From positions 4,714,501 to 4,778,500 of the forward strand of contig NZ_CP029427.2 of assembly GCF_002266465.3 (NCBI RefSeq): a stretch of DNA of 64,000 bases, read 5' to 3'. The notes below the pieces were generated by a model, which was not told the DNA's origin, did not search any database, and saw only the letters and a list, made by a program, of their open reading frames with translations. Positions within the stretch are counted from its first letter, which is position 1. Each line of letters begins with the position of its first letter. A program made the position numbers and the translations under genes. Below are positions 42,657-52,390 of this stretch, in pieces. The stretch comes from Bradyrhizobium symbiodeficiens (lineage in GTDB: Bacteria > Pseudomonadota > Alphaproteobacteria > Rhizobiales > Xanthobacteraceae).

Positions 42657-44786
42657 ATGGGCAACAGCGTAGGTCAGCGTGCATTTCAAAATGCCCGGCT
42701 TCAGAAACGGCAAAAAGCCGAAATGCTGCCGCTGCTCGGGCACGCGCTCCAGCTCCACAAGATGGGGCTTCTCCCCGAGGCCCGGGCTGCCTATCGCCAA
42801 ATCCTGCAGCTCGCGCCCAACCAATTCATGGCGCTGCACATGCTCGGCGCTCTGGAGTCCGATGCAAAGAACTATCAGCAAGCCGAAATCCTGCTGAGCC
42901 GAGCCGTCGCCGCGGATCCGCGATCTGCCGATGCTCATATGAGCCTGGGCATCGCGCTCAACGGGCTGCGGCGGCACGACGAGGCCTGCGCGAGCTATCG
43001 AAAGGCCCTCGCCTTGCGGCCCAACCACGCCGCAACCCTCTCCAATCTCGGTAACGCGAGCGTGGCCCTCGATCTTCACGAGGAGGCGCTCCACAGCTAC
43101 GACAAGGCGATCGCACTGAACGCAAACCTTGCCGAAGCCCACAACGGCCGGGGTTGGGCGCTGTGCCGTCAGCGCAACTATGACGAGGCCCTCGCAAGCT
43201 TGAACCGCGCGTTGTCGATCAAGCCCGACTATGCCGCGGCGCTGGCGAACCGTGCCACTGCTCTACGGGAGCTTCAGCGATTTGACGAAGCGCTGGCAGA
43301 CGGCAACCAGGCCATCACGCTCGCTCCCGATGACGCGAATGGCTGGCTCGCCCGGGCCAGTGTCCTACTCCAGATCCAGCAGATTGCCCAGGCATCGCAC
43401 GATTGCGAGCAGGCGCTCGCGATTGATCCCGATTCCATTCAAGCTCACCTGGTGCTGGGCCTTTGCCTTGCCGGACTTGGCCGGGTCGACGAAGCCCTCG
43501 CCAGTTTCGACAGAGCCCTCGACATCCAGCCCGACCTCCAGAGCGCGATCTCCAACAAGATCTTCACGCTCGATTTTGCGGGGGACGCCACCGTCGAACG
43601 GCATCAGCAGGCGCGCCGGGTGTGGTGGGAGCGTGTCGGCGCGAAAATCGCTTCAGAGGCGATGGCACCGCATGACAACAGCCGCGATCCGGATCGCCGC
43701 CTGGTGCTCGGCTATGTCTCGTCGGATTTCAACGCGCATTCGGCCGCGTTGATTTTCAAGCCGGTCCTTCAACACCACGACCGCACGCAGTTCGAGGTCG
43801 TGTGCTACGCTTGTTCGTCGAAAGTGGACGCGACGACGAGCGAATTTCAGGGGATCGCGGATCGCTGGCGCGACGCCTCGCAATGGACCGAAGATCGCCT
43901 CGCCGCCGAGATCCGCGCCGACGGCATCGACATCCTGATTGATCTGTCCGGCCATACCAGAGGGAACCGTCTCGGCGTGTTTGCGCGCAAGCCGGCACCC
44001 ATCCAGGTGCATGGCTGGGGTCACGGCACCGGCACCGGGCTGCCGACGATCGATTACCTGATCTCGGACCCGGTCGCGATTCCCTTCGAGGTTCGGCATC
44101 TGTTTGCCGAGACTGTGGTCGACCTGCCGTGCTTCGTCACGCTGGCATCGCTGCCGACCGAGATTCCGCGGGCGCCAACGCCGGCGATCTCGAACGGCTT
44201 CGTCACCTTCGGCGTCTTCAACCGCATCAGCAAGATTTCGGACGAGGCCGCGCAAGTCTGGTCCAGGATTCTCGAGCGGGTGCCGGGTTCGCGACTGCTG
44301 GTCAAGGATGTTGCGCTGGACGACCAGCTGGTCCGCGAGAACCTGCTGGCGCGGTTCGAGGCTTGCGGATTGCCGGCCGAACGCGTCGATCTGCTCGGCG
44401 CAACCTTGCGAAGCGACCATCTGGCATCGTTCAATCGCGTCGACATCTGCCTCGACCCCTTCCCGCAGAATGGCGGTGTCAGCACATGGGAAGCCTTGCA
44501 GATGGGCGTGCCGGTGGTGGCGAAGCTCGGCAACAGCCTGCCCAGCCGTGCTGCCGGCTCCATTCTCACGGCGCTTGGCCTGCCGGACTGGGTCACGGAC
44601 AGCCGTGAGGCGTACATCGAGATCGCAACCAGCCGAGGTTCTGCGATCAGCGAGCTCGATCGGTTGCGCCGCGAATTGCCCGACAAGATCCGGACCGCAG
44701 CCGCCAGCAACCCGGTCTCATACGGGCGAGCGGTCGACGACGCCTATCGCGCGATGTGGAGACGCTATTGCGGCGCCGGAGCCTGA
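42657..44786 (+). CDS. TPR-repeat O-GlcNAc-transferase-like protein (GT41 family)
   Basis: A 709-residue protein. Residues about 25-320 hold roughly eight tetratricopeptide repeats (for example AHNGRGWALCRQRNYDEALA and AALANRATALRELQRFDEAL). Residues about 350-700 form the GT41 catalytic domain seen in eukaryotic OGT and SPINDLY: YVSSDFNAHSAALIF, DGIDILIDLSGHTRGNR, PIQVHGWGHGTGTG, FGVFNRISKISDEA and FPQNGGVSTWEALQMGVPVV. It may glycosylate proteins or a surface structure using a nucleotide sugar. The ATG at 42657 has AATGAATTC upstream and no strong RBS, so an internal start is possible. No flagellin genes are nearby. Confidence 0.92.
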   Translation: MGNSVGQRAFQNARLQKRQKAEMLPLLGHALQLHKMGLLPEARAAYRQILQLAPNQFMALHMLGALESDAKNYQQAEILLSRAVAADPRSADAHMSLGIALNGLRRHDEACASYRKALALRPNHAATLSNLGNASVALDLHEEALHSYDKAIALNANLAEAHNGRGWALCRQRNYDEALASLNRALSIKPDYAAALANRATALRELQRFDEALADGNQAITLAPDDANGWLARASVLLQIQQIAQASHDCEQALAIDPDSIQAHLVLGLCLAGLGRVDEALASFDRALDIQPDLQSAISNKIFTLDFAGDATVERHQQARRVWWERVGAKIASEAMAPHDNSRDPDRRLVLGYVSSDFNAHSAALIFKPVLQHHDRTQFEVVCYACSSKVDATTSEFQGIADRWRDASQWTEDRLAAEIRADGIDILIDLSGHTRGNRLGVFARKPAPIQVHGWGHGTGTGLPTIDYLISDPVAIPFEVRHLFAETVVDLPCFVTLASLPTEIPRAPTPAISNGFVTFGVFNRISKISDEAAQVWSRILERVPGSRLLVKDVALDDQLVRENLLARFEACGLPAERVDLLGATLRSDHLASFNRVDICLDPFPQNGGVSTWEALQMGVPVVAKLGNSLPSRAAGSILTALGLPDWVTDSREAYIEIATSRGSAISELDRLRRELPDKIRTAAASNPVSYGRAVDDAYRAMWRRYCGAGA

Positions 44787-44794
44787 TCGCCGTC

Positions 44795-45082
44795 TCAATG
44801 CAGCCGGAACACGCCATCCACGGCGCGCAACTCGGCCGGCTTGATCAGCTTGGAGTGCGCGACGGTGACTGAATGGAGGGGACCATCGAGCTTCTCCTGC
44901 CAGAAGGCCAGAAAATCCTTCAGGGCCGGGAATTTCGGAAACATGTCGTAGTTCTGCCAGATGTAGGTCTGAAGCAGCGAGGGATGATCCGGCATCCGAT
45001 AGAGAATTTGCGCCGTCGTCAGCCCGTAACCCAGCACCTGTTTCCGGAAGTCGTCGGAAACAACCCCAACCCGCGAGACCAT
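44795..45082 (-). CDS. usg: Usg family protein
   Basis: A 95-residue protein matching the Usg family known from alphaproteobacteria, where it was noted near trp genes. Conserved segments are GYGLTTAQILYRMPDHPSLLQ, IWQNYDMFPKFPALKDFLAFW and LDGPLHSVTVAHSKLI. The function is unknown. The ATG at 45082 is preceded by AAAGGAGG at ideal distance, so the longer open frame upstream is not used. It is convergent with the GT41 gene and divergent from groESL. Confidence 0.93.
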   Translation of the reverse strand: MVSRVGVVSDDFRKQVLGYGLTTAQILYRMPDHPSLLQTYIWQNYDMFPKFPALKDFLAFWQEKLDGPLHSVTVAHSKLIKPAELRAVDGVFRLH

Positions 45083-45347
45083 GCCAACCTCCTTTGCAGG
45101 AGCGCATTCAAAGGGTGGCTTGCCGGTACGCTGCTTACGAGTCACCCGGAGGAGATGCGCTCACATGAGAGAAATGTGACGCAAACTGACAACCCATCTC
45201 AAGCCCAAAAGTTTAACAAGCTGTTGAAATTCAATGCTTTAGCAGCAGATGCGGCTCCGTGCTAATATGGTCACAAAGCCCGGTTAACGATGGCTAAGGG
45301 ATTTGGCAACCTGCTCTCTCGAGTGCTTATTTATCTGCTACAAGCCC

Positions 45348-45375
45348 TTGCTCCCGCAAAAATCCTGGCTTATCT
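45348..45375 (+). promoter_or_regulatory. Putative groESL promoter
   Basis: TTGCTC at 45348 and TTATCT at 45370 are separated by 16 bp and match an alphaproteobacterial housekeeping-type promoter. The inferred start point, near 45382, lies just upstream of the CIRCE-like element, the usual arrangement for HrcA-repressed chaperonin operons. Confidence 0.5.
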
Positions 45376-45388
45376 GAGCAGTGCCTTG

Positions 45389-45415
45389 CTGGCACTCGCT
45401 AGCAGGGATTGCTAA
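45389..45415 (+). promoter_or_regulatory. CIRCE element (HrcA operator), degenerate
   Basis: CTGGCACTC-N9-GATTGCTAA matches the CIRCE consensus TTAGCACTC-N9-GAGTGCTAA at 7 of 9 and 8 of 9 positions with exact 9-bp spacing. It lies 43 bp upstream of groES. HrcA repression of this groESL copy is therefore likely. Confidence 0.8.
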
Positions 45416-45458
45416 CAATCCAGAAACATCAACCCGAGCAATTGCTTAGGAGGACTGC

Positions 45459-45773
45459 ATGAAATTCCGTCCGCTTCACGACCGCGTCGTGGTCAAGCGC
45501 ATCGACGCAGAAGAGAAGACCGCTGGCGGCATCATCATTCCCGACACTGCCAAGGAAAAGCCTTCGCAGGGCGAAGTCGTCGCCGTCGGCCCTGGTGGCC
45601 GTGACGAAGCCGGCAAGCTGATCCCGATCGATCTGAAGGTCGGCGACCGCGTGCTGTTCGGCAAATGGTCCGGCACCGAGGTCAAGATCGACAATGTCGA
45701 CCTGCTGATCATGAAGGAAAGCGACATCATGGGCGTCCTCGACGTCCCCGCTTCCAAGAAGAAGGCGGCCTAA
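45459..45773 (+). CDS. groES: Co-chaperonin GroES
   Basis: A 104-residue Cpn10 protein (the family is about 97; alphaproteobacterial forms are a few residues longer). It has MKFRPLHDRVVVKRIDAEEK, the mobile-loop region TAGGIIIPDTAKEKPSQGEV and LLIMKESDIMGVL. It forms the heptameric lid of the GroEL folding chamber. RBS AGGAGG precedes the ATG. groEL follows 44 bp later. Bradyrhizobium species carry several groESL operons; this copy has a CIRCE-type control region. Confidence 0.97.
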   Translation: MKFRPLHDRVVVKRIDAEEKTAGGIIIPDTAKEKPSQGEVVAVGPGGRDEAGKLIPIDLKVGDRVLFGKWSGTEVKIDNVDLLIMKESDIMGVLDVPASKKKAA

Positions 45774-45817
45774 GAGCCCCCTCTCTCACCCAGCCAAACA
45801 CCTAAGGAAAAATCCAG

Positions 45818-47458
<1,641 letters not shown>

Positions 47459-47483
47459 GGTCCACGCACCCTCGAGACCTACG

Positions 47484-47516
47484 AAACCCCGGCAGCGATG
47501 CCGGGGTTTTTGTTTG
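47484..47516 (+). terminator. Rho-independent terminator of groESL
   Basis: AAACCCCGGCA and TGCCGGGGTTT form an 11-bp perfect stem with a GCGA loop, followed by further T residues (TTGTTT). It starts 26 bp after the groEL stop. Confidence 0.95.
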
Positions 47517-47535
47517 AGGGGCGGTACACGCTAAG

Positions 47536-47751
47536 ATGGTGGCAAGTTCGTCATTCCGGGGCGGCGCAAAGCGCGGATTCACGACGAAGTACGGCGTCGA
47601 GAAGCTCGTCTTGTTCGAGATCTACGACGATGCAGTTACCGCCATCGCCCGCGAGAAAGAACTCAAGAAGTGGCGCCGCGACTGGAAGACGCGGCTCATC
47701 GAGGAGCAGAACCCAAATTGGGATGATCTCTATCCTGGGATAGCCAATTAA
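47536..47751 (+). pseudogene. Truncated GIY-YIG endonuclease fragment
   Basis: The 71-residue open frame ends with a good match to the C-terminal half of small UvrC-type GIY-YIG proteins: GFTTKYGVEKLVLFE, REKELKKWRRDWKTRLIEE and NPNWDDLYPGI. The N-terminal half with the GIY and YIG motifs and the catalytic Arg and Tyr is absent. In its place, the first 14 residues are translated from a palindromic repeat (47549-47580). The catalytic residues are lost, so this is a non-functional remnant or, less likely, a small DNA-binding peptide. Full-length relatives are about 90-100 residues. Confidence 0.8.
47549..47580. repeat. Left half of a split palindromic repeat, CGTCATTCCGGGG family
   Basis: CGTCATTCCGGGG followed by hairpin-like GCGGCGCAAAGCGC, then it breaks off inside GGATTC, which at that point becomes coding sequence for the GIY-YIG fragment. 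Confidence 0.8.
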
Positions 47752-47762
47752 GGCCTGTGGTT

Positions 47763-47838
47763 ATGGATTCCGGGCTCGCGCCCAAAAGGGGCGCGCCCCG
47801 GAATGACGAGAGAATGGTGGGCGCGCCCCGGAATGACG
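47763..47838. repeat. Right half of the split palindromic repeat, with a duplicated end
   Basis: ATGGATTCCGGGCTCGCGCC continues to CCCCGGAATGACG at 47808. The last 19 bp (GGCGCGCCCCGGAATGACG) occur again at 47820-47838 after an 11-bp spacer, giving a 30-bp direct duplication of the repeat end. Confidence 0.85.
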
Positions 47839-47845
47839 GTGGCCT

Positions 47846-48595
47846 TCACTCCACCTTCCCAATCCGCTCGAAGCGCGGCTCGCCGTCTTCATCAAGCGAC
47901 CAGAAGATGCGCGTCACCTTGCCGACGAGGTTGTCCATCGGCACGAAACCGAACGCCGACATCATGCGGCTGTCGGTGGAATTGTCGCGGTTGTCGCCGA
48001 GCACGAAGAAATGGCCCGGCGGCACCGTGAAGACATTGGTATTGTCGAGGTAACCGTTGTCGACGCAGTCGTGCGTCACGTAGCTCGCACCGTTCGGCAG
48101 CGTCTCGCGCCAGCGCTTGACCGTCGCGCCGTCGTCCACACCGCAGGCAGAACCGGCAAGCGTCTCCTTCAGTGCAACCCGCGTCACCGGCTTGTCGTTG
48201 AGGAAGAGCTGGCCCTGCCGCATCTGGATGCGGTCGCCGGGCAGGCCGACCACGCGCTTGACGTAGTCGGACGAATTGTCTTTCGCCGTCCGGAACACGA
48301 CGATGTCCCCGTATTCCGGATTGGCAGCAAAGACGCGGCTCGAGATCCAGGACAACGCGAACGGGAGGGAATACCGGCCGTAGCCATAGGCATATTTCGC
48401 GGCGAAGACATAGTCGCCGACCATCAGCGTCGGCACCATCGAATTGGAGGGTATGCTGAACGGCTGGTACAGGACGAAGCGAAACAGGATCAGCGGGGAC
48501 CACAGCACCGGGACCAGCAGGATCAGGATGAGAATCGCCTTCCATTCCCGCGCTTGCGCCCTCGACGGCCGGATCGTTTGCGAAAGAGTGGTCAT
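47846..48595 (-). CDS. lepB: Signal peptidase I
   Basis: A 249-residue type I signal peptidase. One membrane span (about 19-42) is followed by the nucleophile Ser52 (PSNSMVPTL), the general-base Lys113 (DYVKRVVGLPGDRI) and box E GDNRDNSTDSR near 211. It cleaves signal peptides of exported proteins at the periplasmic face. The ATG at 48595 was preferred to the upstream one at 48634, since the extra 13 residues are not typical and the RBS is weak in either case. A second lepB elsewhere in the genome is likely, because this one is not next to rnc and era. Confidence 0.93.
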   Translation of the reverse strand: MTTLSQTIRPSRAQAREWKAILILILLVPVLWSPLILFRFVLYQPFSIPSNSMVPTLMVGDYVFAAKYAYGYGRYSLPFALSWISSRVFAANPEYGDIVVFRTAKDNSSDYVKRVVGLPGDRIQMRQGQLFLNDKPVTRVALKETLAGSACGVDDGATVKRWRETLPNGASYVTHDCVDNGYLDNTNVFTVPPGHFFVLGDNRDNSTDSRMMSAFGFVPMDNLVGKVTRIFWSLDEDGEPRFERIGKVE

Positions 48596-48721
48596 GCACT
48601 TGCCCTGATCGAGACCTGTCGCGAGATTACACAACCTTCGCGCGCGTGCAATCTCCGCTCTGATCTTGGTCGCAGGTCGCGCAGACTGCGTTCAATGCGA
48701 AGGCCCGAACGTCGGCAAACG

Positions 48722-49561
48722 TCAGCCGCGCGAAAGCTCCTTGAAGCAGTGCCTCACCCAGTCGATCGTCACGCGTGTCGCGGGATCGCGCTTGAGGTGG
48801 TTCTGCACCAAGAGCCAGACGTCGCGGCGCCTCGGCAGCAGCGTCGCGCGCAGGCTGCGGTCGGCGAGCAGGCCTTCGCAGCTGTGCTCGGGCAGCACGC
48901 CGACGACTTGGTGCGACTGGATCATGGTCCTGATGATGCGGACATTGTCGGTGACGCAGCGCACGTTGGTCAGCCGCTTCGCTCGCAGGAATTGCTGCTC
49001 CGGAATCGTGTCGAGCTCGTCCGGATACACGCACGCGACCGGCTCGCCGCCGATGCGGTCGGCGGGCTCGAAGAAATACAGCCTGACATCGCCGAGCTTG
49101 GAGATGGTGAAGTCGCCCTTCTCCGGCTTGCGCAGGCGAATGGCGAGGTCGGCCTGCCAGCGCGAGAATTTGACGTTGCCGCTGGAGGTCAGGAATTGCA
49201 GGGTCAGGCCGGGATGATCGCGCAGGAAGCTGCTCGCGTGAGGCGCCAGCAGCTCTTCAGCCACCGCATTGGTCGAGGCGATGCGCAGGCGGCCGACCGG
49301 GCCGGACTGGCTCTCCTTGATGCGGTCGATCGCCGCGACATGGGCGGCCATCGCGCCGACATGCTCGAGCACCGCTTCACAATGGCGCGTCGGACGGCGC
49401 TGGCCATCCACGGCATCGAACAACGGCACGCCGAGATCGCGCTGGATGCGCGCGAGGCGGCGGCCGACGGTGGTCTCGTCGATGCGCAGCCGCGCGCTGG
49501 CGCCGGCATAGGTGCCCTCGTCCCTCACGGCAGCGATGATGCGCAGATCGTCCCAGTTCAT
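48722..49561 (-). CDS. LysR family transcriptional regulator
   Basis: A 279-residue LysR-type regulator. The N-terminal winged helix-turn-helix is at residues about 1-60 (NWDDLRIIAAVRDEGTYAGASARLRIDETTVGRRLARIQRDLG), with a linker helix and a periplasmic-binding-protein-like effector domain. The recognition helix has the ETTVGRRL type, typical of a subgroup that controls adjacent divergent genes. It is divergent from the isochorismatase-GST pair. The ATG at 49561 is used because the domain begins directly after it; the open frame extends 19 codons upstream. Confidence 0.92.
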   Translation of the reverse strand: MNWDDLRIIAAVRDEGTYAGASARLRIDETTVGRRLARIQRDLGVPLFDAVDGQRRPTRHCEAVLEHVGAMAAHVAAIDRIKESQSGPVGRLRIASTNAVAEELLAPHASSFLRDHPGLTLQFLTSSGNVKFSRWQADLAIRLRKPEKGDFTISKLGDVRLYFFEPADRIGGEPVACVYPDELDTIPEQQFLRAKRLTNVRCVTDNVRIIRTMIQSHQVVGVLPEHSCEGLLADRSLRATLLPRRRDVWLLVQNHLKRDPATRVTIDWVRHCFKELSRG

Positions 49562-49591
49562 GGCGGCGAGCCTAGCAGGGCTCGCTGTCCC

Positions 49592-49628
49592 CTGCAATTC
49601 TGCAGCCACAAGCTGCAATAGTCCTGCA
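49592..49628. promoter_or_regulatory. Candidate LysR operator in the divergent promoter
   Basis: CTGCAATTCTGCAG is an inverted repeat with 5-bp arms and a 4-bp centre; a related CTGCAATAGTCCTGCA follows 7 bp later. It lies between the LysR gene and the isochorismatase gene and fits the position of a LysR recognition site, which often has a T-N11-A core. Confidence 0.45.
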
Positions 49629-49690
49629 CAATGGCAGGCCCATGCTGCGCTAGTGTCGTGTCATCGATATGCCTGGAAGGCCTGACCAAC

Positions 49691-50284
49691 ATGATTGCTC
49701 CCAAGACCCTGCTCGAACTCTCCGGCGCCGATCTCAATCCGCCGAAGCTCAACGAGGCCTGCCTCGTGCTGATCGACCTTCAGAACGAATATTGCGCCGG
49801 CCCGCTGGCCCTGCCCGATGCGCAGCCCGCGATCGCCGCGGCGGCGCGCCTGCTCGCGCGGGCCCGGGAGAGCGGCGCTGCGATCATTCATGTCGCGCAC
49901 AAGGGCCGCGCCGGCGGCCTGTTCGACCGCGAGGCCGCGCGCGGCGCGATCGTCGATCGCCTGACGCCGCTCGCAGGCGAGCCCGTAATCGAAAAAGCAC
50001 TGCCGAACGCTTTTGCCGGCACCGATCTGCAAACCCGGCTTGCCGCGGCCGGATGCAAGAACATCGTACTCGCCGGCTTCATGACCCACATGTGCATCTC
50101 CTCGACCGCCCGTGCCGCGCTCGACCTCGGCCTGCGCACGACGATCGCGGCCGATGCCTGCGCGACCCGCGACCTGCCGGATGGCCGCGGCGGCACGCTG
50201 GATGCCCGGACGATCCACGAGGTCGCACTGGCGGAGCTGTCGGATCGCTTCGCGATCATCACGCAAGGCGAAGCGCTGGCCTGA
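49691..50284 (+). CDS. Isochorismatase family cysteine hydrolase
   Basis: A 197-residue hydrolase with the Asp-Lys-Cys triad of the family: Asp29 (VLIDLQNE), Lys102 (EKALPNAF) and Cys135 (GFMTHMCISSTA), plus a cis-peptide preceding the Cys. Homologues hydrolyse N-carbamoyl compounds, nicotinamide, ureidoacrylate or isochorismate. The ATG at 49691 is used; the in-frame extension upstream passes through the operator region. It is divergent from a LysR gene and followed 11 bp later by a GST, suggesting a small regulated detoxification or degradation operon. Confidence 0.9.
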   Translation: MIAPKTLLELSGADLNPPKLNEACLVLIDLQNEYCAGPLALPDAQPAIAAAARLLARARESGAAIIHVAHKGRAGGLFDREAARGAIVDRLTPLAGEPVIEKALPNAFAGTDLQTRLAAAGCKNIVLAGFMTHMCISSTARAALDLGLRTTIAADACATRDLPDGRGGTLDARTIHEVALAELSDRFAIITQGEALA

Positions 50285-50295
50285 CGGAGCATCCG

Positions 50296-50925
50296 ATGCT
50301 GCAACTCTATTTCTTTCCGATGGCCTGCTCGCTCTCGAGCCGCATCGCGCTGATGGAGGCCGGTATCGAGGCGCAGTATCACCTCGCCCACATCTGGACC
50401 AAGCAGGTCGTGGACGACGGAAGCGATTTCCGCGGCGTGTCGCCGAAGGGCGCGGTGCCGGTTCTGATGCTGGAGAGCGGCGAACGGCTGACCGAGAGCG
50501 CGGCAGTGCTGCAATACATCGCAGATTTGAATCCGAAGGCGGGCCTTGCGCCGGCGTTCGGCGATCCCGATCGCTATCGCCTGCAGGAATGGCTGAGCTT
50601 CGTCGGCGCCGAGATCCACAAGGCGTTCCTGTTTCCGACCTTCTGGTACAAGGACGACGGCTCGCTCGCCAAGCCGCGTGCGAGGATCACACAGACCTTG
50701 GCGGTGCCGGCAGCGCATCTGGCGGAGCGCGAATTCCTCGTCGGTGACAGCTTTACCGTCGCGGATGCGCATCTCACCTGGGCCTTGCTGCTGCTCCGTC
50801 CCGCGGGCGTCGACATCGCGCAATGGCCGTCTCTGTCGGCCTATCTCGCGCGCATGCAGGCGCGGCCAGCCGTGCGGCAGGCGGTCGCAACGGAGATGGC
50901 GCTGCGCAAAACCCTCGCGGCGTGA
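50296..50925 (+). CDS. Glutathione S-transferase family protein (beta-class-like)
   Basis: A 209-residue GST. The N-terminal thioredoxin-like domain has MLQLYFFPMACSLSSRIAL with a Cys near residue 11 at the position of the beta-class active-site Cys, followed by GAVPVLMLESGERLTESAAVLQYIADL, the glutathione-binding region. A helical C-terminal domain completes it. It probably conjugates or reduces small electrophiles with glutathione. It starts 11 bp after the isochorismatase stop. Confidence 0.9.
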   Translation: MLQLYFFPMACSLSSRIALMEAGIEAQYHLAHIWTKQVVDDGSDFRGVSPKGAVPVLMLESGERLTESAAVLQYIADLNPKAGLAPAFGDPDRYRLQEWLSFVGAEIHKAFLFPTFWYKDDGSLAKPRARITQTLAVPAAHLAEREFLVGDSFTVADAHLTWALLLLRPAGVDIAQWPSLSAYLARMQARPAVRQAVATEMALRKTLAA

Positions 50926-51035
50926 CAAGGATGCCACGGCTGCCAAATTTAGAGGCGCGATCGCGAGGGCATTGAAGTCGGCGCGGCATGCGCTAATCTG
51001 ACGGGATATTTTTCAATTTTTCCCGGACGGCTTTC

Positions 51036-52361
51036 ATGCGCTTCTTTTTTAAAAGTCACCTGCCCGGATTCTGTTTGGCTCTCCTCGCCTATTGGCTTGG
51101 CCTTGATTCCGTCTTTGCGGACACGCGGGTCGCGCTGGTGATCGGTAACGGCGCCTATACCTCCACGGCTCAACTTCCCAATCCGTCACACGACGCCGAG
51201 GACGTCGCAAGCTCGCTCAAGCGCAGCGGTTTCGAGGTGATCCAGGGCATCGACCTGCGCCAGGCCGACATGCAGGACCTGACCATCCGCTTCGCGCGCG
51301 CCGCGAGCAGAGCTGACGTCGCCATATTCTATTACAGCGGCCATGCCATGCAGTACAACGGCGTGAATTATCTGATGCCTGTCGACGCCATGCTGACCGA
51401 TGAGGCCGACCTCAAGCGCTTCGTGCGGGTCGACGACATCGTGAACGATCTGCAGCAGGCCAAGAACCTGCGCATCCTCGTGCTCGATTCCTGCCGCGAC
51501 AATCCGCTGGCGGAAACTCTCAAACGTTCTGCGACGCGGGCCGCCTCGGTCGGGCGTGGCCTGTCGAGGGTCGAGGCGCCGCGCGGCACCATCGTGTCGT
51601 TCTCGACGCAATCTGGCCAGGTCGCAGCCGACGGCGCCGGCCGCAACAGCCCGTACACGACGGCGTTCCTGAAACACATCGAGGAGCCGCAGGAAATCGG
51701 CGACGTCTTTCGCGACATCAGCAGCGACGTCTACGACGCGAGCGGCAAAACGCAGCTTCCGGAGCTGTCGCTGTCGATCATCGGCAAGTTCTACCTGAAC
51801 GGACCGGTGTCGGTGACCGTCGCGCCGGCCGCGCCGCGGGCCGACCCTTGCGCGGCCGCGGAGGCGCATTGGAAGGCCGCGGACGGCATCGGCACCGTCG
51901 GCGCCTTCGAGGATCATCTGGCGCGATTTTCGAATTGCAGTTTTGCCAGTCTCGCCAGGGCGCGGATGGATGGCCTCAAGCAGAAGGTGGCAGCGGCCCC
52001 TGCGGCCGGCGAAAGCAGGACCTTTGACGGCAAGTGGGACGTGACCGTGAGCTGTGCCAGCTCCGGCAAGGCCATGGGCTATACCCGAGCCTTGTCGGCC
52101 ACCATCGCCAATGGCCTATTTCATGCGGAGGATCGGGACCCGCGGACGAACAGCACGCTCGCGATCGATGGACAAATAGGAGCGGACGGGAAAACCACGC
52201 TGAGCGCGCGAGGCCTCACGGGTCCAAGCGCCTATACCGTCAACAACAGCGCTCCCGGCTCACCCTATGGCTACACGATCGACGCGCAGTTCGAGCGGAG
52301 CCGCGGCAGTGGCAAACGCAACGAATTGCGTCCGTGCAGTTTCACTTTCGTCAAGCGGTAG
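51036..52361 (+). CDS. Secreted caspase-like (peptidase C14) protein
   Basis: A 441-residue protein. The signal peptide runs to about residue 28 (WLGLDSVFAD). The caspase-fold domain covers about 30-260, with RVALVIGNGAYTSTAQLPNP, catalytic His103 (YYSGHAMQ) and Cys153 (VLDSCRDNP). Metacaspase-like enzymes cleave after Arg or Lys. The C-terminal 180 residues contain a Cys-containing linker and a beta-rich domain (FDGKWDVTVSCAS, DAQFERSRG) that I do not recognise. The protein is probably periplasmic or secreted. It has its own gap of 110 bp upstream and is convergent with the L,D-transpeptidase gene. Confidence 0.88.
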   Translation: MRFFFKSHLPGFCLALLAYWLGLDSVFADTRVALVIGNGAYTSTAQLPNPSHDAEDVASSLKRSGFEVIQGIDLRQADMQDLTIRFARAASRADVAIFYYSGHAMQYNGVNYLMPVDAMLTDEADLKRFVRVDDIVNDLQQAKNLRILVLDSCRDNPLAETLKRSATRAASVGRGLSRVEAPRGTIVSFSTQSGQVAADGAGRNSPYTTAFLKHIEEPQEIGDVFRDISSDVYDASGKTQLPELSLSIIGKFYLNGPVSVTVAPAAPRADPCAAAEAHWKAADGIGTVGAFEDHLARFSNCSFASLARARMDGLKQKVAAAPAAGESRTFDGKWDVTVSCASSGKAMGYTRALSATIANGLFHAEDRDPRTNSTLAIDGQIGADGKTTLSARGLTGPSAYTVNNSAPGSPYGYTIDAQFERSRGSGKRNELRPCSFTFVKR

Positions 52362-52390
52362 CCGGGCGCGCTTTGCGCCGCGCACCGGCC

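Larger units (their letters stand above)
45083..45458. other. Regulatory gap upstream of groESL and usg
   Basis: A 376-bp, relatively AT-rich gap. It contains the putative groESL promoter and the CIRCE-like element listed separately, plus the upstream region of usg. No open frame is supported. Confidence 0.6.
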
